NCBI RefSeq assembly: GCF_029227915.1
Contig: NC_079877.1
Location: 30,343,851 to 30,407,850, forward strand
Source of the DNA: Hydractinia symbiolongicarpus
Taxonomy: Eukaryota > Cnidaria > Hydrozoa > Anthoathecata > Hydractiniidae
Length of the DNA: 64,000 nucleotides
Direction of reading: 5' to 3'
Part shown: one piece after another, positions 19,003 through 28,684 of the stretch
Numbering within the stretch: position 1 is the first letter of the stretch
Layout of the letters: every line of letters starts with the position of its first letter
The notes under the pieces: generated by a model
What the model was told of the DNA's origin: nothing
Seen by the model: only the letters and a program-made list of their open reading frames with translations
Databases searched by the model: none
Translations under genes and position numbers: made by a program

Positions 19003-19986
19003 TCACCAATCTTGCACATAATCAAGAGGTAATTCTGTATCTTCAGGTATTAACATCAATTCCTCTTTTACAAAAGCTCGTCTAGGTCCGTCACGAATAT
19101 AGTACATTACACGGTTACCGGGTTGCGCTATTACCTCACGCAATCTATATGTGTTTTTCGACCATATTCTATCGGTTGCCCGTCTCCGCCCATCATCATG
19201 CTCTTCACCGGGTTGCAGTAAATATCTATACAAGCCATCTTTAGGTAATTCTACTTCATAAGGATAACTCTCTTGATTAACCAAAGCCACCTCTTTCATT
19301 ATAATAGCATCTTTTGGTTTCATACCAATCATCTGCGTCGTTGTATCGTTTAGCCTATCAATCAGTTTATACAGATGCTTAACCCATGTAGATGATACCT
19401 TTTCCGAATCATTCAGTTCTTGGGCATCTTGTATTTTGAATAAATTTTCCGCAAGTATCTTGTTCAACGCCTCAACAAATGCTGTGTGCGTATGTTTATA
19501 TTTTGTAGTCGCCCTTTTAATTTCAACCTTATGCTTCGCCAACAATTTTGATACATCTGCTTTGAATTCTGAACCGTTATCACATTGAAAAGTTTTCGGA
19601 TAAGTTAATGGTCCTGCCTTGTAGATGTCCTCAATCATAGCGGCAACCTCTTTGGCTTTCTTACTCCTCAAAGGTCGGGCTACTTTGTATCTGGAGGCAG
19701 CATCGATTCCCGACAAAATGTACTCATATTTATTACCATACAGTATGTCACCGGGCATGTACAATAAATCGAATTGATGTAAATCATTAGGGGTGGTAAC
19801 TTCATAATGTGGTCTTTCAACATGTTTTGGAGCGGGTAAATGTACTTGCCAAAATGCTTGCTTTGATAGCCACTTCTTAATCTCCTTTGGCCTGAAGCCG
19901 AATCCTCTTAAATTCTGAACAGCCTTTTGTCCTTTCCATAAATTTTGAGGTTGATAGTAAGTCTCTTGAAGTTTAGAGTTTGACAT
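19003..19986 (-). CDS. Retroviral-type DDE integrase (Polinton INT)
   Basis: 327 aa, intact. The catalytic core carries D73 (in HQFDLLYMP), D136 (in QCDNGSEF) and E172 (in FVEALNK), giving D-62-D-35-E with the classic DD(35)E spacing. The N-terminal ~60 residues are basic with GFGFRPKEIKKWL. The C-terminal part (about 250-327) has the small beta-rich YLLQPGEEHDDGRRRATDRIWS...YRL segment typical of the DNA-binding tail. No chromodomain was recognised. Integrases of this kind insert Polintons/adintoviruses into the host genome. It faces the three membrane genes convergently and shares a 93-bp divergent region with the SAP gene at 20080. It is the most intact enzyme gene in element A. Confidence 0.92.
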   Translation of the reverse strand: MSNSKLQETYYQPQNLWKGQKAVQNLRGFGFRPKEIKKWLSKQAFWQVHLPAPKHVERPHYEVTTPNDLHQFDLLYMPGDILYGNKYEYILSGIDAASRYKVARPLRSKKAKEVAAMIEDIYKAGPLTYPKTFQCDNGSEFKADVSKLLAKHKVEIKRATTKYKHTHTAFVEALNKILAENLFKIQDAQELNDSEKVSSTWVKHLYKLIDRLNDTTTQMIGMKPKDAIIMKEVALVNQESYPYEVELPKDGLYRYLLQPGEEHDDGRRRATDRIWSKNTYRLREVIAQPGNRVMYYIRDGPRRAFVKEELMLIPEDTELPLDYVQDW

Positions 19987-20079
19987 GTTTTATTTATGCA
20001 CACCTTTATTTATCTCCTTTTTGTTATGATGTAGCACGATAAAAGTGCTTAAAAGTATTTTTACTGATTATATATAAAG
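19987..20079. promoter_or_regulatory. Divergent promoter, integrase / SAP gene
   Basis: 93 bp between the two start codons. It contains tgattatatataaag just before the SAP start (TATA-like) and an imperfect hairpin (gcacgataaaagtgc) at about 20033-20047. Confidence 0.45.
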
Positions 20080-20391
20080 ATGTCCGACATAACAAGTCAA
20101 ACGGATCTACATTGTGATACCACCAATGGTGGTGTATCCGACTACAAATTAATGAAACTCAAAGAGTTGAAAGAATTGGCTAAATCCCGTGGGGTGAAGT
20201 ATATTTGTGGAATGAATAAAGCAAAATTGATTGAGGTGATTGAGAGGAATGATATGGATCCATCCTACACCATCGACCTAGATACCAAACAAGAATGGTA
20301 TGGATACTGTTCCAACTGGAGGGTAAACAACAGAGAAGCATATCTAAGATGTCAAAAACGTTATAACGAAAAGAGATCTTCCAAAAGGTGA
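20080..20391 (+). CDS. Small SAP-domain protein
   Basis: 103 aa. Residues ~25-55 (LMKLKELKELAKSRGVKY, then MNKAKLIEVIE) fit the SAP helix-extended-helix DNA-binding motif. The remainder is an aromatic and basic tail (WYGYCSNWRVNNREAYLRCQKRYNEKR) that could bind nucleic acid. It is the first of three SAP-containing genes in a row. Predicted role: nuclear DNA binding or tethering; the exact function is not known. Confidence 0.75.
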   Translation: MSDITSQTDLHCDTTNGGVSDYKLMKLKELKELAKSRGVKYICGMNKAKLIEVIERNDMDPSYTIDLDTKQEWYGYCSNWRVNNREAYLRCQKRYNEKRSSKR

Positions 20392-20499
20392 TTGGACCTA
20401 GATTGTTACTCGCGCGCGTAATAAATGTTATGAATCTTTTTTAGTTTCACGATTATAAAACTATCTTAAAGATTCATAAATCGTATATCACAAACCGGC
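20392..20499. promoter_or_regulatory. Promoter cassette of SAP-RING gene
   Basis: Shares an imperfect gttactcgcgcgcgtaa palindrome and then cacgattataaaa...atcgtatatcacaaaccggc with 21030-21132, upstream of the next SAP gene. It is evidently duplicated together with the gene start. cacgattataaaa is a TATA candidate. Confidence 0.5.
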
Positions 20500-20958
20500 A
20501 TGGCTACACTTTCTTACTCAGACTTTTTTTACTCAGACTTTTTTTACATCCGACAGGGGACGGTTCCCCAATTAAGAAAAGTCGCTAGAGAACTCGGCCT
20601 ACATGGCTACTCAAGGCTCAGAAAGGCCGAGCTGATCGAATTATTGACACCCACCATCGTGTCAGCACCGGTACCCGTGCCGAGACCAAATGGATCAGCA
20701 CCGATACCCATGGATCCAATCGATGAGGATAATGTTGAGCCGCATCAGCCGGCTATCCCAGACTATGACATTGATACCTTGGATGAATCGGAAAAATGTA
20801 TAATTTGTTATTCACAACGAAAGGACGCGACCATTGTTCATGGGACCACCGGGCATTTTTGCTGCTGTTTATTGTGCGCATCTATATTGAAATCGGAGGG
20901 AGATAAATACCCCATATGTCGCGCATCCATCGATCTTGTCATTAAACAATATAATTGA
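20500..20958 (+). CDS. SAP-domain / MDM2-like RING finger protein
   Basis: 152 aa. Residues ~22-50 form a SAP-like motif (LRKVARELGLHGYSRLRKAELIELL), followed by a Pro-rich linker (55-85) and a C-terminal RING (100-152). The ligands are C100, C103, H114, H119, C123, C126, Y137 and C140. The spacing 3-11-5-4-3-11-3 is the same as the C2H2C4 RING of MDM2/MDMX, and the protein also ends a few residues after the RING with a hydrophobic-aromatic tail (DLVIKQYN). The seventh ligand, Cys in the family, is Tyr here, so one zinc site may be weakened. Such a protein could act as a ubiquitin ligase or dominant regulator. Immediate repeats YSDFFYSDFFY near the N-terminus come from a duplicated ~18-bp segment. 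Confidence 0.8.
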   Translation: MATLSYSDFFYSDFFYIRQGTVPQLRKVARELGLHGYSRLRKAELIELLTPTIVSAPVPVPRPNGSAPIPMDPIDEDNVEPHQPAIPDYDIDTLDESEKCIICYSQRKDATIVHGTTGHFCCCLLCASILKSEGDKYPICRASIDLVIKQYN

Positions 20959-20981
20959 GGGGTCAGATTGCAAACTAAAAA

Positions 20982-21002
20982 TTGAATCCTATCACTGTAA
21001 TG
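20982..21002 (-). repeat. 21-bp inverted copy of left-terminal sequence
   Basis: Exactly the reverse complement of 11102-11122, next to the C-rich tract at the left end. It may be a trace of a right terminal inverted repeat or of an internal inversion. Confidence 0.5.
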
Positions 21003-21029
21003 TGAAGGTCGGGGCCACCTAGATTGTTT

Positions 21030-21053
21030 TTTGTTACTCGCGCGAGTAACAAA
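21030..21053. promoter_or_regulatory. Perfect 24-bp palindrome
   Basis: Centre TGTTACTCGCGCGAGTAACA, extended by two bases on each side. It lies 80 bp before the SAP pseudogene start and downstream of the SAP-RING stop, so it may act as terminator or operator. The TGTTAC core recurs in hairpins at 15687, 60971 and 62934. Confidence 0.6.
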
Positions 21054-21132
21054 TGTTATGAATCTTTTTTTAGTTGCACGATTATAAAAAAAACTATCTT
21101 AGAGATCCATAGATCGTATATCACAAACCGGC

Positions 21133-21606
21133 ATGACTTCGAGAAATACAGTTGCTGAATTAAGAGATCTCGCTTGAGAACGCGGCCTACATGTCTACTC
21201 AAGGCTCAGAAAGGCTGATCTAATTGAATTATTGACACCCACTACCGTGTCAGCACCGGTACCCGTGCCGAGACCCACCAGACCAGTACCAGCGCCGAGA
21301 CCAAATAGACCAATACCGATGCCTAGACCCGTACCAGCACCGAGACCCTCGAGATCCTATACTAGCCAACAGGACATGGATTTGTTTCAGCGGCAAGAAA
21401 TGGCTAAAACTAGACCTCAAATAAAAAGTAAGTTGAATGAATGGAGGGAATGGTTACTAAATCATGTACCTAAGGCTATTAAGGATAAAACAACAAAAGC
21501 TTTCAAAACCATGAAGGATAAGATCATGGGTTTGTATAAAAAGGGCAGTGGAGAGGAGGAAGAAGTGAAAGAGGAAAACCCCTATAAGGAGTATAGGGGT
21601 TTGTAG
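21133..21606 (+). pseudogene. SAP / Pro-rich protein with early stop (possible N-terminal part of PolB)
   Basis: The frame starts at an ATG in the same context as the SAP-RING gene but meets TGA at codon 15 (21175-21177), where the paralogue has AGA. Beyond it the SAP motif (GLHVYSRLRKADLIELL), a Pro/Arg linker with three imperfect PVPAPRP repeats, a DMDLFQRQEMAKTR motif and a charged tail (GEEEEVKEENPYKEYRGL) remain open to 21606. The DMDLFQRQEMA motif is shared with the SAP gene of element B (54516-54869), which likewise lies just before PolB. Confidence 0.7.
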
Positions 21607-21949
21607 GTTCCTACAAAAGGTTCAAGATAAACCCTGACGGTGAGAAGAATGTCAATGTCTTTCTCGAAAAGGTCGAGCATGTCGTCAAGAGGTTTATGAG
21701 TGACGTGCTCGGGCAGAAGAAGTCATTGAAGACTCAGGCGACCTTGTGGGTGAAGTGGGTAAGGGAGGACACCAGCTCGGCTGATGCCCCGTGCGTACAT
21801 GTCGATAAAGCATTCAATAGCTATATGGAGATGCTGCACGCCCACGATGACATTTCTGATGTTTTCGATCGGATGCGTAACAAGATAATCGAACAGATTG
21901 AGAACCCTGCGCTACCCACCAGCGGGTTCACAATCAAAAGGATCCTACA
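21597..21949 (+). pseudogene. N-terminal fragment of protein-primed DNA polymerase B, truncated
   Basis: An open frame overlapping the end of the SAP frame in another phase. It has the segments GSYKRFKINPDGEKNVNVF, ATLWVKWVRED and VDKAFNSYMEMLHAHDDI, then IENPALPTSGFTIKRIL. This resembles the N-terminal pre-exonuclease region of Polinton/adintovirus PolB, recognised by general pattern only. It has no good start codon and is cut at 21949 by tRNA-array sequence, so exonuclease and polymerase domains are absent. Confidence 0.6.
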
Positions 21950-22265
21950 AAAATGCGCGAACGTTTAAAAAGGATGTTTCACAAGTTTCGCTTGCATGCA
22001 GTACGGGGTCGCTAAAACTGCTTGACTGTGCAGGTGATTCCGCCCACAATCAGGCAAAACTCTCTAAATTGATGAAAAGTCACGGGACGAATACACTTGC
22101 AATGGAATGTGCAGACCTGGTTGGGTATCAACGTATTATTTTGCGTCTCTTAGTTATTTGAATTTTTCATACATTTCGGTCATTTTTACATGTCATCTAG
22201 TTCTTAAATACCCGTAAATATTATTTTCTCTGCACGCTCGTCCACATTATGTTATTGTAAAACCG

Positions 22266-22347
22266 GGCAGGATGGCCGAGCGGTCTAAGGCGCCGGTTTA
22301 AGGCACCAGTCACTTCGGTGGGGCGAGTTCGAATCTCGCTCGTGTCA
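22266..22347 (+). tRNA. tRNA-Leu (anticodon AAG), hybrid flanks
   Basis: 82 nt. The 5' flank is of AAG-slot type and the 3' flank of UAG-slot type, so a crossover occurred inside the gene. One anticodon-stem mismatch (ccggt/accag) and one in the acceptor (TCGTGTC). Confidence 0.6.
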
Positions 22348-22730
22348 ACTAATCATACATGTCTGAGGATGACGTCAGACAAACATACTTATTTCAGTTT
22401 AACTATCATGCCTAGAGAAATGCCCGAATTTTTAAAAAGGATATTTCACAATATTCGCTTGCACGAAGGACGGAGCGCTAAATCTGCTTGACTGTGCAGG
22501 TAATTCCACCCACAATCAGGCAAAAGTCTCTGGATTGATGAAAAGTTACGGGACAAATACACTTGGAATGGAATGTGCAAAGGTGGTTGGGTATCAATCT
22601 ATTATTTTGCGTCACTTACTTACTTGAATTATTCATTCATTTCGGACATTTGTATATGTCATCCAGTGCTTAATACGCATAAATACGATATTATTCTCAC
22701 GCTCGTCCACAACATGTATTTGAAAAAGCG

Positions 22731-22812
22731 GGCAGGATTGCCCAGTGATCAAAGGCGCCGGTTTAAGGCACCAGTCACTTCGGTGGCGCGAGTTCGAATC
22801 TCGCTCCTGTCA
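22731..22812 (+). tRNA. tRNA-Leu (anticodon AAG), D loop altered
   Basis: 82 nt. The D arm reads gcccagtgatcaaaggc, losing the usual GG of the D loop; the A box is weakened. Anticodon, T and acceptor arms are mostly intact. Confidence 0.5.
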
Positions 22813-23324
22813 TCTTATATCGCATGACCGGAAATGTCCTCGGACAGAGAATATTGATTACGCTTAAAAACTTCGTCCCCAGAAAGACGCAATTTTTAGA
22901 AAAAGTATAATTAACAAGTGTTTGTCGCATTGGGGAAAAATGTCACTTGTACCACTTGATTTTGCGGAAAATTTCGTTTTTTTTTTCGAAACAGAGATCT
23001 AAAGCGCTTAAACGACAGGAGATTTCGATTTACAGCTTGTTAAGAGCGATTCTCCGAATGAAACGTTCTTACAGTCATGTTCAACATATTTCTTGATAAT
23101 TGCATAATTTTAAACATTTAACCCACAAGAGTATAATTTTCGGCGTTTCATTATTGTACCCACGCAATGTAAACTTGTCAAAGTTTACTTGTCAACGGAC
23201 AGACTTAGGACTTCGGATCTTAGGTTAATTGGTTAGAGCAAAAACCTTCCTGCTAATGTCAGCATAAGCTATTTTTCGTTTACTTGAACTTTTTTGGGAC
23301 GGGGATTTTATATCTTAAAAAGCA

Positions 23325-23406
23325 GGCAGGATCGCCGAGCGGTCTAAGGCGCTGGTTTTAGGCACCAGTCACTTCGGTGGCGCGAGTTCGAATCACACTC
23401 CTGTCA
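23325..23406 (+). pseudogene. tRNA-Leu(UAG) copy, broken T stem
   Basis: 82 nt. The 3' T stem is cacac instead of ctcgc, and the A box is atcgccgagc. Confidence 0.65.
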
Positions 23407-23791
23407 ACTAATCATACATGTCTGAAAAGTACGTCGGACAAACGTTTTTATTTTGGCTTAACTATATTGCCTAGAAAAATGCGCGAACGTTTAAAAAGGA
23501 TGTTTCACAAGTTTCGCTTGCATGCAGTACGGGGTCGCTAAAACTGCTTGACTGTGCAGGTGATTCCGCCCACAATCAGGCAAAACTCTCTAAATTGATG
23601 AAAAGTCACGGGACGAATACACTTGCAATGGAATGTGCAGACCTGGTTGGGTAACAAGGTATTATTTTGCGTCTCTTAGTTATTTGAATTTTTCATACAT
23701 TTCGGTCATTTTTACATGTCATCTAGTTCTTAAATACCCGTAAATATTATTTTCTCTGCACGCTCGTCCACATTATGTTATTGTAAAACCG

Positions 23792-23873
23792 GGCAGGATG
23801 GCCGAGCGGTCAAAGGCGCCGGTTTAAGGCACCAGTCACTTCGGTGGGGCGAGTTCGAATCTTGCTCCTGTCA
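23792..23873 (+). tRNA. tRNA-Leu (anticodon AAG), weakened
   Basis: 82 nt. The D loop has caaagg, the anticodon stem has one mismatch (ccggt), and the T stem keeps pairing via G-U. Confidence 0.55.
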
Positions 23874-24384
23874 TCTTATATTGCATGACCGGAAATGTCC
23901 TGGGACAGAGAATATTGATTACGCTTAAAAACTTCGTCCCCAGAAAGACGCAAATTTTAGAAAAAGTATAATTAACAAGTCTTTTTCACATTGGGGAAAA
24001 ATGTCACTTGTACCACTTGATTTTGAGGAAAATTTCGTTTATTTTTCGAAACAGAGATCTAAAGCGTTTAAACGACAGGAGATTTGGATTTACAGCTTGT
24101 TAAGAGCGATTGTCCGAATGAAACCTTCTTACAGTCATGTTCAACATATTTCTTGATAATTGCATAATTTTTAACATTTAACCCACAATAGTATAATTTT
24201 CCGCGTTTCATTATTGTACCCACGCAATGTAAACTTGTCAAAGTTTACTTGTCAACGGACAGACTTAGGACTTCGGATCTTAGGTTAATTGGTTAGAGCA
24301 AAAACCTTCCTGCTAATGTCAGCATAAGCCATTTTTCGTTTACTTGAACTTTTTTGGGACGTGGATTTTATATCTTAAAAAGTA

Positions 24385-24466
24385 GGCAGGATGGCCGAGC
24401 GGTCTAAGGCGCTGGTTTTAGGCACCAGTCACTTCGATGGCGCGAGTTCGAATCTCGCTCCTGTCA
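24385..24466 (+). tRNA. tRNA-Leu (anticodon UAG)
   Basis: 82 nt. Acceptor, D, anticodon and T stems are all complete; one change in the variable arm (ttcgatgg). Confidence 0.8.
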
Positions 24467-24851
24467 ACTAATCATACATGTCTGAAAAGTAAGTCGGACA
24501 AACGTTTTTATTTCCGCGTAACTATTTTGCCTAGAAAATTGCGCGAACGTTTAAAAAGGATGTTTCACAAGTTTCGCTTGCATGCAGTACGGGATCGCTA
24601 AAACTGCTTGACTGTGCAGGTAATTCCACCCACAATCAGGCAAAACTCTCTAAATTGATGAAAAGTCACGTGACGAATACACTTACAATGAAATGTGCAG
24701 AGCTGGTTGGGTATCAACGTATTATTTTGCATCACTTACTTATTTGAATTTTTCATACATTTCGGTCACTTGTTTATGTCATCTAGTGCTTAAATACGCG
24801 TAAATACGATATTATATGCACGCTCGTCCACATTATGTATTTGAAAAACCG

Positions 24852-24933
24852 GGCAGGATGGCCGAGCGGTCTAAGGCGCTGATTTAAGGCACCAGTCACT
24901 TCAGTGGCGCGAGTTCGAATCTCGCTCCTGTCA
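24852..24933 (+). tRNA. tRNA-Leu (anticodon AAG), one mismatch
   Basis: 82 nt. Anticodon stem ctgat/accag with one A-C; otherwise complete. Confidence 0.66.
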
Positions 24934-25442
24934 TCTTATATCGCATGACCGGAAATGTCCTCGGACAGAGAATATTGATTACGCTTAAAAACTTCGTCCC
25001 CAGAAAGACGCAAATTTTAGAAGAAGTATTATTAACAAGTCTTTGTCGCATTGGGGTAAAATGTCACTTGTACCACTTGATTTTGCGGAAAATTTCGTTT
25101 TTTTTCGAAACAGAGATCTAAAGCACTTAAACGACAGGAGATTTTGATTTACAGCTTGTTAACAGCGATTGTCCGAATGAAAAGTTCTTACAGTCATGTT
25201 CAACATATTTCTTGATAATTGCATAATTTTTAACATTTAACCCACAAGAGTACAATTTTCGGCGTTTGAATATTGTACCCACGCAATGTGAACTTGCCAA
25301 AGTTTACTTATCAACGGAGAAACTTAGGACTTCGGATCTTAGGTTAATGGGTTAGTACAAAAACCTTCCTGCTAACGTCAACATAAGCCGCTTTTGGTTA
25401 ACCTGTACTTCTTTGGGACGGCAATATATATCTTACAAAGTA

Positions 25443-25524
25443 GGCAGGATAGCTGACCGGTCTAAGGCGCTGGTTTTAGGCAGCAGTCACTTCAGTGTTG
25501 CAAGTTCGAATTTCGCTCCTGTGA
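25443..25524 (+). pseudogene. tRNA-Leu(UAG) copy, decayed
   Basis: 82 nt with A box tagctgaccgg, anticodon stem ctggt/agcag, T stem gcaag/ttcgc and 1-72 mismatch. Confidence 0.6.
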
Positions 25525-25908
25525 TCTAATCATGTATGTCTGAAAATTACGTCGGACAAACGTTTTTATTTCCGCTTAACTATTTTGCCTGGAGAACTAC
25601 GCAAAATTTTGAAAAGGATGTTTCACTAGTTTCGCTTGCATGAGAGACGGGATCGCTAAAACTTCTTGACTGTGCAGGTCATTCCGACCACAATCAGGCA
25701 AAACTCTCCATATTGATGAAAAGTCACGAAACAATTACACTTGTAATGGAATGTGCAGAGCTGGTGGGTATCAAGGATTTATTTTGCGTCACTTACTTAT
25801 TTGAATTTTTCAAACATTTCGGTCATTTGTATATGTCATCTAGTGCTTTAATACGCGTACATACGACAATATCTGCACGCTCGTCCACATTAAGTGTTTG
25901 AAAAAGCG

Positions 25909-25990
25909 GGCTGGATTGCCAAGCGATCAAAGGCGCCTGTTTAAGGCGCCAGTCACTTCGGTGGCGCGAGTTCGAATCTCCCTCCTATTA
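25909..25990 (+). pseudogene. tRNA-Leu(AAG) copy, decayed
   Basis: 82 nt. Acceptor GGCTGGA/TCCTATT, D loop without GG, and a broken T stem (ctccc). Confidence 0.6.
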
Positions 25991-26212
25991 TCTTGTCTTG
26001 CATGTCCGGGCATGTCGTCGGACAAACATTTTTATTTCCGCTTAACTATTTTGCCTAGAGAAATACGCGAATTTTTTAAAAGGATGTTTCACAAGTTTCG
26101 CTTGCATGAAGGACGGGATCGCTAGAAAATTTGTATATGTCATCTAGTGCTTAAACACGCGAAATTACGATATTATTCTCACGCTCGTCCACATTATGCA
26201 TTTCAAACAGCG

Positions 26213-26279
26213 GGCAGGATGGCCGAGCGATCGAAGGCGCCGGTTTAAGGCACCATTCACTTCGGTGGCTCTCCTGTTT
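26213..26279 (+). pseudogene. tRNA-Leu copy lacking the T arm
   Basis: About 66 nt. After ggtggct the sequence passes straight to ctcctgttt, so the whole T arm and B box are gone. Confidence 0.8.
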
Positions 26280-26789
26280 TCTTACCTTGCATGTCCGGAA
26301 ATGTCGTCGGACAGAGGATTTTGATTACGCTTAAAAACTTCGTTCCCAGAAAGACGCGAGTTTAAAAAAATTTTTAATTAACAAGTCTTTGTCGCATTGG
26401 GGAAAAATGGTACTTTTACCACTTGATTTTGCGGAAAATTTCGTTTTTTTTCGAAACAGAGATCTAAAGCGCTTAAACGACAGGAGATTTCGATTTACAG
26501 CTTGTTAAGAGCGATTGTCCGAATGAAACGTTCTTACAGTCATGTTCAACATATTTCTTGATACTTGCATAATTTTTAACATTTAACCCACAAGAGTATA
26601 ATTTTCGGCGTTTTATTATTGTACCCACGCAATGTAAACTTGTCAAAGTTTACTTGTCAACGGACAGACTTAGGATTTCGGATCTTAGGTTAATTGGTTA
26701 GAGCAAAAACCTGCCTGCTAATGTCAGCATAAGCCATTTTTCGTTTACTTGAACTTTTTTGGGACGGGGATTTTATATCTTAAAAAGTA

Positions 26790-26871
26790 GGCAGGATGGC
26801 CGAGCGGTCTAAGGCGCTTGTTTTAGGTACCAGTCACTTCGGTGGCGCGAGTTCGAATCTCGCTCCTGTCA
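26790..26871 (+). tRNA. tRNA-Leu (anticodon UAG), one mismatch
   Basis: 82 nt. The anticodon arm cttgt-tttaggt-accag has one broken pair; other arms are complete. Confidence 0.65.
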
Positions 26872-27256
26872 ACTAATCATACATGTCTGAAAAGTAAGTC
26901 AGACAAACGTTTTTATTTCCGCGTAACTATTTTGCCTAGAAAATTGGGCGAACGTTTAAAAAGGATGTTTCACATGTTTCGCTTGCATGCAGGACGGGAT
27001 CGCTAAAACTGCTTGACTGTGCAGGTAATTCCGCCCACAATCAGGCAAAACTCTCTAAATTGATGAAAAGTCACGTGACGAATACACTTACAATGAAATG
27101 TGCAGAGCTGGTTGGGTATCAACGTATTATTTTGCATCACTTACTTATTTGAATTTTTCATACATTTCGGTCACTTGTTTATGTCATCTAGTGCTTAAAT
27201 ACGCGTAAATACAATATTATATGCACGCTCGTCCACATTATGTATTTGAAAAACCG

Positions 27257-27338
27257 GGCAGGATGGCCGAGCGGTCTAAGGCGCTGCTTTAAGGCACTAG
27301 TCACTTCGGTGGCGCGAGTTCAAATCTCGCTCCTGTCA
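27257..27338 (+). tRNA. tRNA-Leu (anticodon AAG), one mismatch
   Basis: 82 nt. The anticodon stem ctgct/actag has one C-C; the T loop is ttcaaat; other stems pair. Confidence 0.6.
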
Positions 27339-27848
27339 TCTTATATCGCATGACCGGAAATGTCCTCGGACAGAGAATATTGATTACGCTTAAAAACTTC
27401 GTCCCCAGAAAGACGCAAATTTTGGAAAAAGAATAATTAACAAGTCTTTGTCGCATTGGGGAAAAATGTCATTTGTACCACTTGATTTTGCGGAAAATTT
27501 CGTTTTTTTTTCGAATCAGAGATCTAAAGCGCTTAAACGACAGGAGATTTCGATTTACAGCTTGTTAACAGTGATTGTCCGAATGAAACGTTCTTACAGT
27601 CATGTTCAACATATTTTTTGATAATTGCATAATTTTTAACATTTAACCCACAAGAGTACAATTTTCGGCGTTTGAATATTGTACCCACGCAATGTTAACT
27701 TGTCAAAGTTTACTTGTCAACGGAGGAACTTAGGACTTCGGATCTTAGGTTAATTGGTTAGTGCAAAAACCTTCCCGCTAACGTCAACATAAGCCGCTTT
27801 TGGTTAACCTGTACATCTTTGGGACAGCAATATATATCTTACAAAGCA

Positions 27849-27930
27849 GGCAGGATAGCTGACCGGTCTAAGGCGCTGGTTTTAGGCAGCAGTCACTTCA
27901 GTGTCGCGAGTTCGAATCTCGCTCCTGTGA
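27849..27930 (+). tRNA. tRNA-Leu (anticodon UAG), variant A box
   Basis: 82 nt. D arm tagctgaccggtctaaggc still pairs via a G-U. One anticodon-stem mismatch and a 1-72 mismatch; the T arm is intact. Confidence 0.5.
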
Positions 27931-28314
27931 TCTAATCATGTATGTCTGAAAATTACGTCGGACAAACGTTTTTAATTCCGCTTAACTATTTTGCCTGGAA
28001 AATTACGCAAATTTTTGAAAAGGATGTTTCACTAGTTTCGCTTGCATGAGAGACGGGATCGCTAAAACTTCTTGACTGTGCAGGTCATTCCGACCACAAT
28101 CAGGCAAAACTCTCCATATTGATGAAAATCACGAAACAATTACACTTGTAATGGAATGTGCAGAGCTGGTTGGGTATCAAGGATTTATTTTGCGTCACTT
28201 ACTTATTTGAATTTTTCAAACATTTCGGTCATTTGTATATGTCATCTAGTGCTTTAATACGCGTACATACGACAATATCTGCACGCTCGTCCACATTAAG
28301 TGTTTGAAAAAGCG

Positions 28315-28396
28315 GGCTGGATTGCCAAGCGATCAAAGGCGCCTGTTTAAGGCGCCAGTAACTTCGGTGGCGCGAGTTCGAATCTCTCTCCTATTA
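28315..28396 (+). pseudogene. tRNA-Leu(AAG) copy, decayed
   Basis: 82 nt. Same lineage as 25909, with further T-stem change (ctctc). Confidence 0.6.
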
Positions 28397-28618
28397 TCTT
28401 GTCTTGCATGTCCGGGCATGTCGTCGGACAAACATTTTTATTTCCGCTTAACTATTTTGCCTAGAGAAATACGCGAATTTTTTAAAATGATGTTTCACAA
28501 GTTTCGCTTGCATGAAGGACGGGATCGCTAAACAATTTGTATATGTCATCTAGTGCTTAAACACGCGAAATTACGATATTATTCTCACGCTCGTCCACAT
28601 TATGCATTTCAAACAGCG

Positions 28619-28684
28619 GGCAGGATGGCCGAGCGATCGAAGGCGCCGGTTTAAGGCACCATTCACTTCGGTGGCTCTCCTGTT
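28619..28684 (+). pseudogene. tRNA-Leu copy lacking the T arm
   Basis: The same T-arm deletion as at 26213, in the next higher-order repeat. Confidence 0.8.

Larger units (their letters stand above)
10833..21949 (+). mobile_element. Element A: defective Polinton/adintovirus-like integrated element
   Basis: Starts at agagatagg. This is the same sequence that starts element C at 56345, and it begins 5'-AG as Polinton termini do. It contains capsid, ATPase-remnant, integrase, SAP/RING and PolB-start genes, a combination known from Polintons/Mavericks and adintoviruses. It is non-functional as it stands: capsid frameshift, ATPase deletion, several other indels, and PolB cut after about 115 codons where tRNA-array sequence resumes. 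The flanking array differs in phase on the two sides (spacer after the AAG slot on the left, spacer after the UAG slot on the right), so this is not a clean insertion with a target-site duplication. Confidence 0.85.

Noticed and set aside
10833-21949. Target-site duplication flanking element A
   Set aside because: The right end is truncated inside PolB and the array phase differs on the two sides, so no duplication can be defined.
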